Shown: positions 1 through 6,275, counted from the first letter of the stretch. The stretch is DNA of 17,625 nucleotides from Candidatus Shapirobacteria bacterium (GCA_027021145.1 JALUUX010000013.1:1-17625), one strand, 5' to 3'. Made by a program: numbers and translations. Notes: generated by a model from the sequence alone, not told the origin.

Positions 1-193
1 ATTGTAAGAACCGCAACCATCCATCAGTTGCGTATCTTGCTAATACTTCATGTTTAAAATTGAGGCGCGAAAATTCTATAACATCTCCTTCAGACGCTGT
101 AAAAAATCTGCGACCCTCTCTAGTAAGGCCCATCGCCTCAAGCTCCTCTTCTGTTATTGGTGTTATTGGCTTTGTTCTTCGCCTCTCACTCAT
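1..193 (-). CDS. hypothetical protein, 5' part only (C-terminus beyond window)
   Basis: An open frame of 64 codons begins with ATG at 193 and runs off the left edge without a stop. The start is well supported: an AGGAGG Shine-Dalgarno sequence lies 6 nt before it and a good promoter lies at 255-283. The visible peptide begins MSERRRTKPITPITEEELEA and continues into a mixed charged/aromatic region ending DGWLRFLQ. The residues after about 20 (MGLTREGRRFF) look like a small folded domain, but I do not recognise the family. No signal peptide or membrane segment is visible. Unlike many genes in this window it has a leader of about 55 nt with a classical ribosome site. Confidence 0.75.
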   Translation of the reverse strand, partial: MSERRRTKPITPITEEELEAMGLTREGRRFFTASEGDVIEFSRLNFKHEVLARYATDGWLRFLQ

Positions 194-254
194 AAATAAC
201 CTCCTTTAGTCTAAAAATAGCAGCTATAAAAATCTCTCAATCAGATACGCTAGT

Positions 255-283
255 ATTTTAGCAAAAAACTTCCTCTTTTTCAA
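255..283 (-). promoter_or_regulatory. sigma70-type promoter of the left-edge gene
   Basis: Read on the minus strand: -35 TTGAAA (283-278), 17-bp spacer, -10 TAAAAT (260-255), with TGC directly before the -10 box (extended -10). Predicted transcription start is near 249, giving a leader of about 55 nt that contains the AGGAGG ribosome site before the ATG at 193. The rest of 194-411 shows no other gene. Confidence 0.65.
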
Positions 284-411
284 TTATCTGTATCCGTCCA
301 CAATATCTCGAACTCCTGAATTTATTTAACTAAAGAAAGAGGCAATTTCCTGTTGAGCTATAGTTTGATCAAAGTTTCTTAAGAATTCAGCTCTATTCAT
401 TATTAGCCTGA

Positions 412-630
412 ATGACTTTAACAGAAGAGGGAATAACCCTAATTAACTTCTTAACAGAGCATGTGACTGAAGCGGAAGAACTAATTTTACAAATCCAAGC
501 AAAGAGAATCCCGAAGCCATATAAGGTAGCCATCAAGATATACAACAATTACACTCTACTACCACATGCTAATCAGCAATCAGAGGAGGGCATTAAATCG
601 AAAAAACCTCAAAATAAGAAAAGAAAGTAA
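412..630 (+). CDS. doubtful small hypothetical protein (72 aa)
   Basis: An ATG-to-TAA frame encoding 72 residues, beginning MTLTEEGITLINFLTEHVTE and ending in a lysine-rich tail (KSKKPQNKKRK). No family is recognised. There is no Shine-Dalgarno site; an in-frame TGA lies directly before the ATG. Possible -10 boxes (CATTAT 398-403, TATTAG 401-406) sit at a distance compatible with the leaderless arrangement seen elsewhere here, but no good -35 accompanies them. The first 50 residues look protein-like (amphipathic, few rare residues); the tail could be random AT-rich sequence. It may be a small real gene, a remnant, or chance. Confidence 0.3.
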   Translation: MTLTEEGITLINFLTEHVTEAEELILQIQAKRIPKPYKVAIKIYNNYTLLPHANQQSEEGIKSKKPQNKKRK

Positions 631-703
631 AGATGATCAAACTCTACTTATCCAATCAAGCAAAACCTCTCCCTAGAATGACTCGGTTCGAGCAAGACAA
701 ACT

Positions 704-1058
704 TGGCTCCCCGGGCAGGACTCGAACCTGCAACCCTCCGCTTACACCGATCCCCAACTTTCGTTGAGGGGTGGACTATCTCTTCACCATACCACGAAGC
801 GATCTTCAGAAATGCTTCACGGCTTAGGTGCTGGGCGCTTCGACCGAATAATCGGCCTACTCCCTCTCGGGATAGTCTCTGCACCTTCCCCGAAACTTCG
901 GGGCTTGGCTCAGGGTTACCATAGGCCGAAGCTTCGGCCCTTAGGCTTCCCTGAATTCACCCAGTTTCTCCCCCGATAATTCGGGGCTCACTCTCCGATG
1001 TTTCCATCGGAGGCTGCCTAATTGACAGGCGGACGCTCTACCATTGAGCTACCGGGGA
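704..1058 (-). tRNA. tRNA-Asn(GUU), split by a group I intron
   Basis: The 5' exon is 1058-1025 and the 3' exon 744-704. Joined, they form a 75-nt tRNA: acceptor TCCCCGG/CCGGGGA, D arm GCTC/GAGC with a 7-nt loop, anticodon stem TCCGC/GCGGA with loop CTGTTAA (anticodon GUU), variable loop GGGTT, T arm GCAGG-TTCGAGT-CCTGC, discriminator G and an encoded CCA (706-704). The UCC...GGA-G ends and GUU anticodon match bacterial tRNA-Asn. The intron interrupts the anticodon between positions 35 and 36. Read without splicing, the 5' part shows a false GUC (Asp) anticodon because the intron begins with C. No other tRNA-Asn is present in this window, so splicing may be essential. An extended -10 box at 1077-1085 drives it. 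Confidence 0.93.
745..1024 (-). ncRNA. group I self-splicing intron (IC3-like) in tRNA-Asn
   Basis: A 280-nt intron without an ORF, read on the minus strand. The 5' exon ends CUGU and pairs with the internal guide GCAG (1017-1014), placing the conserved U-G pair at the splice site. The last intron base is G (745). Elements: P2 CTCCGATG-GAAA-CATCGGAG (1012-993); P3 CTGGGTG (964-958) with CGCCCAG (837-831); P4 TCAGGG (954-949) with CCCTGA (915-910); P7 GACTATC (877-871) with GATAGTC (780-774); P9 a GAAA-capped hairpin (771-752). The core strings TTCAGGGAA, CCTGAGCCAAGCC and GGTGCAGAGACT closely resemble the cyanobacterial/plastid tRNA-Leu(UAA) intron as I remember it, hence IC3-like. P5 and P6 are capped by GC-rich palindromic hairpins (939-924, 904-889). 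Subgroup assignment is from memory, not alignment. Confidence 0.93.
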
Positions 1059-1076
1059 GTGTAAAAGTACACATAA

Positions 1077-1085
1077 ATTATAACA
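1077..1085 (-). promoter_or_regulatory. extended -10 promoter of tRNA-Asn
   Basis: Minus strand TGTTATAAT: a consensus TATAAT with the TGn extension. It overlaps the last codons of the upstream LAGLIDADG-like gene, whose TAA stop lies inside the box. No good -35 is seen at 17 bp (TGCTTT). Predicted start is near 1070, about 12 nt before the tRNA 5' end; the leader contains a small GTGTA/TACAC hairpin. Confidence 0.6.
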
Positions 1086-1764
1086 TAGCTCCTTCCAACA
1101 AAGCATTCATCCAACCAATAATTCTTCTCTGAATCCTTACGCTTGAAACCTTGATAGCAAATACTCCATGTTCATGGATATTTTTTCTTATCTTACGACT
1201 TTTAAGTTTATTTTTAGCAATATAACTCTTTCTAAACTGTTTCAAAGGAACACCTGTTAATTTTGACCAAAATTCTCTTGCTTTTAGCTCATCAAGGTTG
1301 TCATGAATCCAAATTTGACCACGAAACTTATCCTCAGGAATTAAACAAAACTCCCTAAACCAACTCATCATAAATTTTATTATTCTCGGATCAGAATTAG
1401 AAAATCCAACTTCCCGATCACCTTTTAGTCCATCGCCAAGATATAAAGCAATTCCAGCAATAAAACGGTCTCTTTTACTTAGAAAACCAACTTCTTCTTT
1501 TGCCTCCTCAATAATTTTCTTAGTCTCCAAAATTCTTTTTATCTGAAGTTTTCTTGCCCCGATAATTCTACCACGCTGAGCCCCACTCAATTTTTTCTGC
1601 CTTAATCTCTCTAATTGTGTGGGACTCAGTACAATATCTCTACACCAACGACTAAGAGTGCTTTTAGCTACCGGAACCCACTTTTGGATTTCTCGATACG
1701 AAAGACCTCCTTTTCTTAACCTTCTTGCCTTCTTTTGGAGCGCGAGCCTTCCATTAAAACCCAT
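1078..1764 (-). CDS. HTH plus LAGLIDADG-like endonuclease-type protein
   Basis: 228 residues. Residues 8-45 (KKARRLRKGGLSYREIQKWV, then STLSRW) look like a helix-turn-helix of the kind found in resolvases and homeodomain-like proteins. Residues 102-112 (IAGIALYLGDG) fit a single LAGLIDADG motif, followed by FSNSDP (121-126) and a C-terminal basic region (LKSRKIRKN). Proteins with this GDG...SNSDP layout form a family related to LAGLIDADG homing endonucleases; many are probably regulators or inactive, so nuclease activity is inference. A start is possible at TTG 1773, but the promoter at 1774-1803 would put transcription start near 1767, favouring ATG 1764. The gene ends 19 nt before the intron-bearing tRNA-Asn, on the same strand, which raises the question of a link with the intron. 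Confidence 0.8.
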   Translation of the reverse strand: MGFNGRLALQKKARRLRKGGLSYREIQKWVPVAKSTLSRWCRDIVLSPTQLERLRQKKLSGAQRGRIIGARKLQIKRILETKKIIEEAKEEVGFLSKRDRFIAGIALYLGDGLKGDREVGFSNSDPRIIKFMMSWFREFCLIPEDKFRGQIWIHDNLDELKAREFWSKLTGVPLKQFRKSYIAKNKLKSRKIRKNIHEHGVFAIKVSSVRIQRRIIGWMNALLEGAML

Positions 1765-1773
1765 TCTGCTCAA

Positions 1774-1803
1774 AATTTACCAAGCGACAAACATCACTGT
1801 CAA
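1774..1803 (-). promoter_or_regulatory. promoter of the LAGLIDADG-like gene, predicted leaderless
   Basis: Minus strand: -35 TTGACA (perfect, 1803-1798), 18-bp spacer, -10 TAAATT (1779-1774). The ATG at 1764 follows the -10 box by 9 nt, leaving at most about 3 nt of leader and no room for a Shine-Dalgarno site. Confidence 0.6.
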
Positions 1804-1841
1804 GCTGTATCAACTATATTTGTTATGTTCTAGACTTCTTG

Positions 1842-1870
1842 TTGCAAAATACTGATTAATCAACTACAAT
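1842..1870 (+). promoter_or_regulatory. promoter of rubrerythrin, predicted leaderless
   Basis: -35 TTGCAA (1842-1847), exact 17-bp spacer, -10 TACAAT (1865-1870). The ATG at 1877 begins 6 nt after the -10 box, which is where transcription itself should start. This promoter is divergent from the one at 1774-1803. Confidence 0.6.
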
Positions 1871-1876
1871 GAAGCC

Positions 1877-2461
1877 ATGAAACAAACTTTACAGAACTTA
1901 GTTAAAGCTTTTATTGGTGAGAGTCAAGCAAGGAGTCGCTATTCCTTTTATGCCTCAGTAGCTCGAAAAGAGGGTTACGAGCAAATTGCTGAAATTTTCG
2001 CCCTCACTGCCGAACAAGAAAAAGAGCACGCCAAAAGATTGTTTGAGCATATTCAGGAACTAAAGAAAGAAAGTGGTAAACCAATGGAGGAAATTAAAGT
2101 TGAAATAGTCGTCCCCCTGATCCTGGGCACTACTGAAGAAAACCTTCAAGCTGCTCTCGCTGGTGAAAACCATGAACACACTCAGATGTATCCCAAATTC
2201 GCTGATGTAGCCGAAAAAGAGGGTTATCCTGAAATTGCCAAAAGACTGCGGGCCATTGCCGTCGCCGAAAAACATCATGAGGAGCGTTATCAAAAACTAC
2301 TGGATAATATTAGAGCTGGTCGAGTGTTCGAGCGAGAAAAGGCGGTTTGGTGGGTCTGCCGCGAATGTGGTTATGTTCATTTTGGCACCGAACCACCAGA
2401 AAAATGTCCCTCCTGCAACCATCCTCGTGCCTTCTACCAGCTGAAATCAGAAAATTACTAA
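1877..2461 (+). CDS. rbr: rubrerythrin
   Basis: 194 residues, normal rubrerythrin length. It is a non-haem di-iron peroxidase that reduces hydrogen peroxide in the cytoplasm of anaerobes and microaerophiles. An N-terminal ferritin-like four-helix domain carries the iron ligands: E15, the EKEH motif (residues 48-51), E97 and E100 in GENHEHTQMY, and the AEKHHEER motif (130-137). A C-terminal rubredoxin-like domain has C161xxC164 and C177xxC180, which bind one iron. Both domains are complete. The ATG at 1877 is chosen because the upstream ATG at 1869 is closed after two codons and a promoter ends just before 1877. It runs convergently into exonuclease III with a 5-bp gap and no visible terminator. 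It is the only clear oxidative-stress gene here, next to DNA-repair genes. Confidence 0.96.
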   Translation: MKQTLQNLVKAFIGESQARSRYSFYASVARKEGYEQIAEIFALTAEQEKEHAKRLFEHIQELKKESGKPMEEIKVEIVVPLILGTTEENLQAALAGENHEHTQMYPKFADVAEKEGYPEIAKRLRAIAVAEKHHEERYQKLLDNIRAGRVFEREKAVWWVCRECGYVHFGTEPPEKCPSCNHPRAFYQLKSENY

Positions 2462-2466
2462 ACTAT

Positions 2467-3228
2467 TTAAATGCCCTTAATTTCGATGCCAATCGGTGCG
2501 TGATCAGAAAAATCAACTTCTTTTTGAATAAAAGCAGCTCTTAGTTTAGAACTTAAGCTGCCAGAAATAAAAATATAATCAATCCGCCAACCCAAATTTC
2601 TTTCTCGAGCATCAAAACCATAAGGCCACCAACTATAAACACCAGTTTTATCAGGATAAAGGTGGCGAAAGCTATCAATCAATCCTAAATCTATTAATCG
2701 GTCGATTTGCTCCCTCTCTTCTGGAGTAAACATAATGTTGTTTTGATTTTCTTTTGGCCGCACCAAATCAATTTCTTGATGCGCCACATTAAAATCGCCG
2801 GCTAAAATCAACGGCTGACTAAAACTGCTTATCCTTTTCAATAGAAAAGAATAGGCCTCAAGTTTGTAAGCTAAATTCTCTTTTTGCCGACCGCCGTGAG
2901 GTAAGTAAAGATTAAAAAGAATAAATTGGTCAAAATAAAGAATCAAAACCCGTCCCTCTTGGTCGAATCTTCCTAACCCGATTTTGCCCTCGATTTTCTT
3001 GGGCTTAATTCGGCTGTAAACCGCCACTCCACTGTAACCACTTTTTTGCGCTGAGTTAAGATAGAACTGATAGTCGGCAACAAAAGTTAAATCCCAAGGC
3101 AACTGATTTTGGTCGGCTTTAACTTCTTGAAGACAAAGAATATCGGGGCTTTCTTTTCTCAACCAACCTAAAAACCCTCTCCGATAAACCGCCCGCAGGC
3201 CATTAACATTCCAAGAGATAATCTTCAC
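2467..3228 (-). CDS. xth: exodeoxyribonuclease III (AP endonuclease)
   Basis: 253 residues, full length for the ExoIII/APE1 branch of the EEP superfamily. It cleaves DNA at abasic sites and degrades 3' ends in base-excision repair. Visible catalytic motifs: MKIISWNVNG (N7), CLQEVK (E35), LAGDFNVAH (D145, N147) and FSDHAPIG (D242, H243). The start is GTG at 3228; a TGGTATAAT box ends 6 nt before it, predicting a leaderless transcript starting at or next to the GTG. That is unusual, since leaderless translation usually favours ATG. It may cooperate with the HhH-GPD glycosylase encoded at 5202-6173, which would create the abasic sites it acts on. Its own promoter separates it from the glycosyltransferase and pseudogene upstream. 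Confidence 0.95.
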   Translation of the reverse strand: MKIISWNVNGLRAVYRRGFLGWLRKESPDILCLQEVKADQNQLPWDLTFVADYQFYLNSAQKSGYSGVAVYSRIKPKKIEGKIGLGRFDQEGRVLILYFDQFILFNLYLPHGGRQKENLAYKLEAYSFLLKRISSFSQPLILAGDFNVAHQEIDLVRPKENQNNIMFTPEEREQIDRLIDLGLIDSFRHLYPDKTGVYSWWPYGFDARERNLGWRIDYIFISGSLSSKLRAAFIQKEVDFSDHAPIGIEIKGI

Positions 3229-3234
3229 TTTAAA

Positions 3235-3261
3235 ATTATACCACCTCTAAGCCAATGCCAA
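3235..3261 (-). promoter_or_regulatory. extended -10 promoter of xth
   Basis: Minus strand TGGTATAAT (3243-3235), a perfect TATAAT with TGn, and TTGGCA (3261-3256) at a short 15-bp spacing as a possible -35. The GTG start codon lies 6 nt after the -10 box. Confidence 0.6.
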
Positions 3262-3331
3262 GTATCTTAAAAAACAATCGAATCAATTGACAAGAAGCTA
3301 AAGACTTCCTAGTAATTTTTCCAAAAAGCCT

Positions 3332-3489
3332 CTATTCTTTCAGTTCAGCTAGAATTTTTTCCAATAACAGAGGAAATTTCGTATAACCAGCCTTTTCATT
3401 GAAATGACCGGCGCCAGTTTTGCCTAATTTTCTTCCGGATGGCCATAAGCGCCGTGGATGATGAAAATATTTGGTTTCATTTTCTTCAT
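3332..3489 (-). pseudogene. remnant of an RBBP9/YdeN-type serine hydrolase
   Basis: From ATG 3489 the frame reads MKKMKPNIFIIHGAYGHPEEN and stops at TAG. In the +1 frame the sequence continues GRKLGKTGAGHFNEKAGYTK, then FPLLLEKILAELKE and a stop at 3332-3334. The first part matches the N-terminus and the second the C-terminus of small alpha/beta hydrolases of the RBBP9/YdeN family (about 180-190 aa), including the GHFN motif that carries the catalytic histidine. The middle, with the nucleophile serine (GxSxG), is gone: roughly 130-140 codons are missing and the joint is out of frame. The remnant begins 6 nt after the glycosyltransferase stop, so it was probably the last gene of that operon. 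Family assignment is from remembered motifs. Confidence 0.8.
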
Positions 3490-3495
3490 TTCACC

Positions 3496-4434
3496 TTATT
3501 TTACTAAATTCCCCATCGCCTTCTCGCCTAAATAGTCGCGAAATCTTTTGATGACATATTGAGCATAAATCAAATTGCGAATCTTTTTCTGGTCTCCTCC
3601 TGTTTTCTTTTTAACATAAGAAGTCAAATAATCGTTCCATTTGTCAAAAAACCGATTTCTATTTTCCCATTCAATCCAACGATATCTCTTGCTTAAATTA
3701 ACAGCCGAAGTATTAACAAAATGATGAATAAAAACTGAGCGCAAAACCGCCAGCTGGTAACCGGCCAAACCCACCCGCCAAGATAGATCAACATCTTCCC
3801 AGTAAGCAATTTTAAAGCGCGGATCATAAAGCCAAGGACCAATTTTTTCCAAAATACTCTTTCTCATTAACAGGCACCACCCTCCTAAAAATTGAGGTGG
3901 CGCTTTTAAAAAATCAACATTTCTCCGGTTTTTCTTCTTATTAGTTGCAATAAATTCCTCCCAATTCCCGTAATAATCCTGCCAAAGTCTTTTGGCCGAA
4001 AACCGAGAATGTTCCTTTTTAAAATTCATCCAACTGGCAAAACTAACATGACCCAGCGGTGTTTTGGCATCAATAATACCGTTTGAATTACAGGTTAATT
4101 GACCGATTTTGGGGTGCTTAAGAAAAAATTCCATCAAATCGGTTAGCCAAGAAGGAGAAACCACCAAATCATTATTCAACAGACAAAAGTAATCAGTCTT
4201 AACTTGCTCGATTGCCTGATTAACAGCCGCTGAATAACCTCGATTAGTTTTATTAACGATTAATTTAACATCCTCTTGTTGACTTAAATATTCTCTGGTG
4301 CCATCAGTCGAGCCGTTGTCAACAAAAATCAGCTGGTAGGGCCAGCGGGTCCAGCTCCTGATCGACCATAAAAACAGCTTGGTATAAGCAAGATTATTCC
4401 AGGCAACAACAATCAAAGAAACTTTTTTACTCAT
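3496..4434 (-). CDS. glycosyltransferase family 2
   Basis: 312 residues from the MSKKVSLIVVAWNN start. This GT-A fold enzyme transfers a sugar from a nucleotide donor to an unknown acceptor, probably for cell-surface glycans. Motifs: FVDNGSTDGT (38-46), the metal-binding position as LLNNDLVV (NND at 87-89, replacing DxD), and WEDVDLSWR (212-220) with the likely catalytic acid. It resembles rhamnosyltransferase-like GT2 proteins. No membrane segment is evident. A longer frame opens at 4458, but the start at 4434 is preferred because it overlaps the stop of the PIN toxin gene (ATGAGTAA), the usual sign of translational coupling. Sharing an operon with a toxin-antitoxin pair is unexpected. A wrecked hydrolase gene follows. 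Confidence 0.9.
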   Translation of the reverse strand: MSKKVSLIVVAWNNLAYTKLFLWSIRSWTRWPYQLIFVDNGSTDGTREYLSQQEDVKLIVNKTNRGYSAAVNQAIEQVKTDYFCLLNNDLVVSPSWLTDLMEFFLKHPKIGQLTCNSNGIIDAKTPLGHVSFASWMNFKKEHSRFSAKRLWQDYYGNWEEFIATNKKKNRRNVDFLKAPPQFLGGWCLLMRKSILEKIGPWLYDPRFKIAYWEDVDLSWRVGLAGYQLAVLRSVFIHHFVNTSAVNLSKRYRWIEWENRNRFFDKWNDYLTSYVKKKTGGDQKKIRNLIYAQYVIKRFRDYLGEKAMGNLVK

Positions 4435-4882
4435 CTTCTTGATCAAAATCAGGAGCAATGGTAATTTTGTTCTTCAATATTCCCGGGGCTCTAAACTTTT
4501 TCTTCACTTTTTGATCAAATGACAAAACTGAGGCTTTATTTTCCTGTGCCCAGGAAATCAAGTAGCTATCAACAAAATGGAGGCCCTGGCAATACCAAAA
4601 AAATAATTTCAACAAAACCTTACGCTCTTCCACCAATAACCACTTCTGAGACAAAATCACCTCAAAGGCATCAGCAATTTCCCCTCTTTTCTTTTGGTAA
4701 AATGACTCTAGAACAAAACAGGTTTCAGCGACCACTATTGGCTTAATCACTAATTTTCTTTTTCCTCTTTCTGCTTCACGGAACCAGCGTTGTGCCTGAG
4801 ATTGCTGTTTGGGATCATCACCAACCAAATAGCGAATTAAGATGTTGGTATCAACAATTTCTCCAACTAAATTTTTGGCCAT
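4427..4882 (-). CDS. PIN-domain toxin (VapC-like)
   Basis: 151 residues, typical VapC size. PIN domains are magnesium-dependent ribonucleases; VapC toxins cut tRNA or rRNA and are held inactive by their cognate antitoxin. The acidic residues are in place: D11 (VDTNILIRYL), E53 (VVAETCFVLES), D105 (HFVDSYL) and D123 (LSFDQKV), so it looks intact. The ATG at 4882 lies inside the end of the AbrB-type antitoxin gene (16-nt overlap), the normal antitoxin-first order. The 3' end overlaps the glycosyltransferase start by 8 nt. Toxin function is inferred from the family and the pairing; the RNA target cannot be read from sequence. Confidence 0.9.
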   Translation of the reverse strand: MAKNLVGEIVDTNILIRYLVGDDPKQQSQAQRWFREAERGKRKLVIKPIVVAETCFVLESFYQKKRGEIADAFEVILSQKWLLVEERKVLLKLFFWYCQGLHFVDSYLISWAQENKASVLSFDQKVKKKFRAPGILKNKITIAPDFDQEDE

Positions 4883-5109
4883 TTTTTAGCAAAAGCCTCT
4901 CGCGCTTTCTTTAATTGTCGGTCTGACAGCTTGACTGATGATTTTAGACTGCCAGCCAGAGACCAAAAATCTTTCTTTGGCTCAATCACAATTTGGTTAC
5001 CCTGCTTTTTAATAATTGCTTTCGTTGACCCCTTAATGCCAAAAGCCTGCCTGATTTTAACAGGAATAGTTACCTGGCCCTGACTAGTAATGGAAACAAT
5101 GCTTTGCAT
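4867..5109 (-). CDS. AbrB/SpoVT-type antitoxin (VapB-like)
   Basis: 80 residues. The N-terminal half is a swapped-hairpin AbrB domain: SITSQGQVTIPVKIRQAFGI, then a strand ending IVIEP. These proteins bind DNA as dimers and repress their own operon. The C-terminal half (SLAGSLKSSVKLSDRQLKKA, then REAFAKKW) is a helical tail of the kind that wraps around and blocks a PIN toxin. It is first in the operon, followed with overlap by the toxin. A consensus promoter with a 7-bp inverted repeat sits immediately upstream and probably serves as operator. With the -10 box 9 nt from the ATG, the message is predicted to be nearly leaderless. Confidence 0.9.
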   Translation of the reverse strand: MQSIVSITSQGQVTIPVKIRQAFGIKGSTKAIIKKQGNQIVIEPKKDFWSLAGSLKSSVKLSDRQLKKAREAFAKKWPKI

Positions 5110-5113
5110 TCTA

Positions 5114-5147
5114 ATATTATTTTAGAAGTATAATAATATCATGTCAA
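5114..5147 (-). promoter_or_regulatory. toxin-antitoxin promoter and operator
   Basis: Minus strand: -35 TTGACA (5147-5142), 17-bp spacer, -10 TAAAAT (5124-5119), a near-consensus promoter. An inverted repeat ATATTAT (5114-5120) / ATAATAT (5133-5139) with a 12-bp gap brackets the -10 box, a plausible site for autorepression by the AbrB-type antitoxin. ATG follows 9 nt after the -10 box. Confidence 0.65.
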
Positions 5148-5201
5148 GTGAAATTATTTATCAAGAAAATAATAGAACGATTGATTAAACCGAGCATTCA
5201 C

Positions 5202-6173
5202 TTATAATCTAATTAGCTTTTCCAGCCAAGGAATTGACTGGTTCTTTCGCCGCCACCAAAGATCTTCCCAAATATAGTGAACCGCCAATTGTTGGTAACG
5301 ACCATATCTTTGGAAGTACTTTAAAATCTTCTCCACCGGAACCGGATTTTCTGGATCCTGATCGAAAAACAATTTCGAGTAAATCTTTTGCTCCCAGGGA
5401 GAAATGTGGTCAAAAAAATGCCAGTGATGAAAAACATCAAAAAGGAGATACCAAACTGTAGCTGGGCCAACACCGTAAAGTTTAAGCAACTCCTCTTTTT
5501 GGGTATCAAAATCTTTTTGACGCAATTTAAGCTCGTCAATTTTTCCTTGGGCAAAATAATTATCAATTCTTTTAATAAATTTAGCCCGGTAACCCAATTT
5601 CAAAGCTCGCAACTGCTCTTCAGAAATACCGACCAACCCTCCAGGCGGCCAAAAACACCAAAGTTTTTTGTCATCAAATTCAAGTAAGCGACCATAATTT
5701 TCCAGCAAAGCCTGAAACATTTGCACCGAGCGTCTCACCGTGGCATTCTGAAGAACAATGCCAATGATTAAATACTCATAGAGCGAACTGGGATGACCCG
5801 GTCTCATTCCTCGCCAACGCTCAATTATTGGGCCCAAAATCTGATCGTCTCTGAATTGAGAGTAAAATTCTGTTAAATCCAAATCAAGATTAAACCGATA
5901 TCGAATCTCTTGGATCAGCGAATCAATAAAAGATTGGCTGAGGCGACGATGAAAATATATTTCCACAACAATTTCCGGTTGATCCAATTTGCCCCGATTG
6001 ATAAATTTCAACCCCAGCTGTTTTCCTCGCCAATACCAAGTCTGCCAGCGAACTCCTGGTTGCCACTCATTATCGCCAGAGGTAAAATGATCTGGTTTGT
6101 GAAAAGTAGCATCAAAGCTGAAAGGAATCGTTGGTTTAAGTAAAACTTTGGTTACTTGTTTTAACTTCACCAT
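5202..6173 (-). CDS. HhH-GPD DNA glycosylase (AlkA/OGG1-like)
   Basis: 323 residues. Base-excision glycosylases of this superfamily remove alkylated or oxidised bases. Residues about 130-260 form the HhH-GPD core: LQNATVRRSVQMFQALLENY (141-160), the helix-hairpin-helix LLKLYGVGPATVWYLL (229-244), and a candidate catalytic aspartate D255 in FFDHISPWEQK. At the position of the OGG1 catalytic lysine (VGTK) this protein has VGPA, so it would be monofunctional like AlkA, leaving strand cleavage to the ExoIII-type enzyme encoded nearby. The N-terminal 120 residues are AlkA/OGG-like beta structure. The frame allows GTG at 6176, but GGGAGG is only 2 nt from that and 5 nt from ATG 6173, so 6173 is chosen. 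The exact substrate is unknown. Confidence 0.88.
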   Translation of the reverse strand: MVKLKQVTKVLLKPTIPFSFDATFHKPDHFTSGDNEWQPGVRWQTWYWRGKQLGLKFINRGKLDQPEIVVEIYFHRRLSQSFIDSLIQEIRYRFNLDLDLTEFYSQFRDDQILGPIIERWRGMRPGHPSSLYEYLIIGIVLQNATVRRSVQMFQALLENYGRLLEFDDKKLWCFWPPGGLVGISEEQLRALKLGYRAKFIKRIDNYFAQGKIDELKLRQKDFDTQKEELLKLYGVGPATVWYLLFDVFHHWHFFDHISPWEQKIYSKLFFDQDPENPVPVEKILKYFQRYGRYQQLAVHYIWEDLWWRRKNQSIPWLEKLIRL

Positions 6174-6257
6174 CACTTCCTCCCAATTTTTTCAAATGGT
6201 CTCGTAATAATTTTAATACAATCAGGCTGATTTACCCAATTTTAAAACCAAAGCATG

Positions 6258-6266
6258 TGTTATAGT
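6258..6266 (+). promoter_or_regulatory. extended -10 promoter of the YraN-family gene
   Basis: TGTTATAGT: TATAGT with the TGn extension; no recognisable -35 at 17 bp. Predicted start is 6273-6274, 2-3 nt before the ATG at 6276. This excludes the in-frame ATG at 6255, which would lie upstream of the transcript. Confidence 0.5.
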
Positions 6267-6275
6267 TGTTTTAGG

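Noticed and set aside
362..643. 10-bp inverted repeat AGTTTGATCA / TGATCAAACT around the 412-630 frame
   Set aside because: Short, centred on the self-complementary TTGATCAA core, and without extension; not enough to propose an element.
631..648. Minus-strand AGAGTTTGATCAT, resembling the 5' end of 16S rRNA
   Set aside because: Identity stops after 13 bases; the following sequence is not 16S-like and the direction leads into a different gene region, so it is chance.
648..979. Open frames across the tRNA and intron on both strands (about 71-78 codons each)
   Set aside because: They translate structured RNA (tRNA arms and intron stems) and show no protein-like composition or start signals.
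704..1058. tRNA-Asp(GUC) reading of the 5' exon
   Set aside because: The loop CTGTCAA read straight through shows GUC, but the 3' stem half GCGGA is 280 nt away and the C after CTGT is the first intron base; splicing gives CTGTTAA, and the acceptor ends fit Asn.
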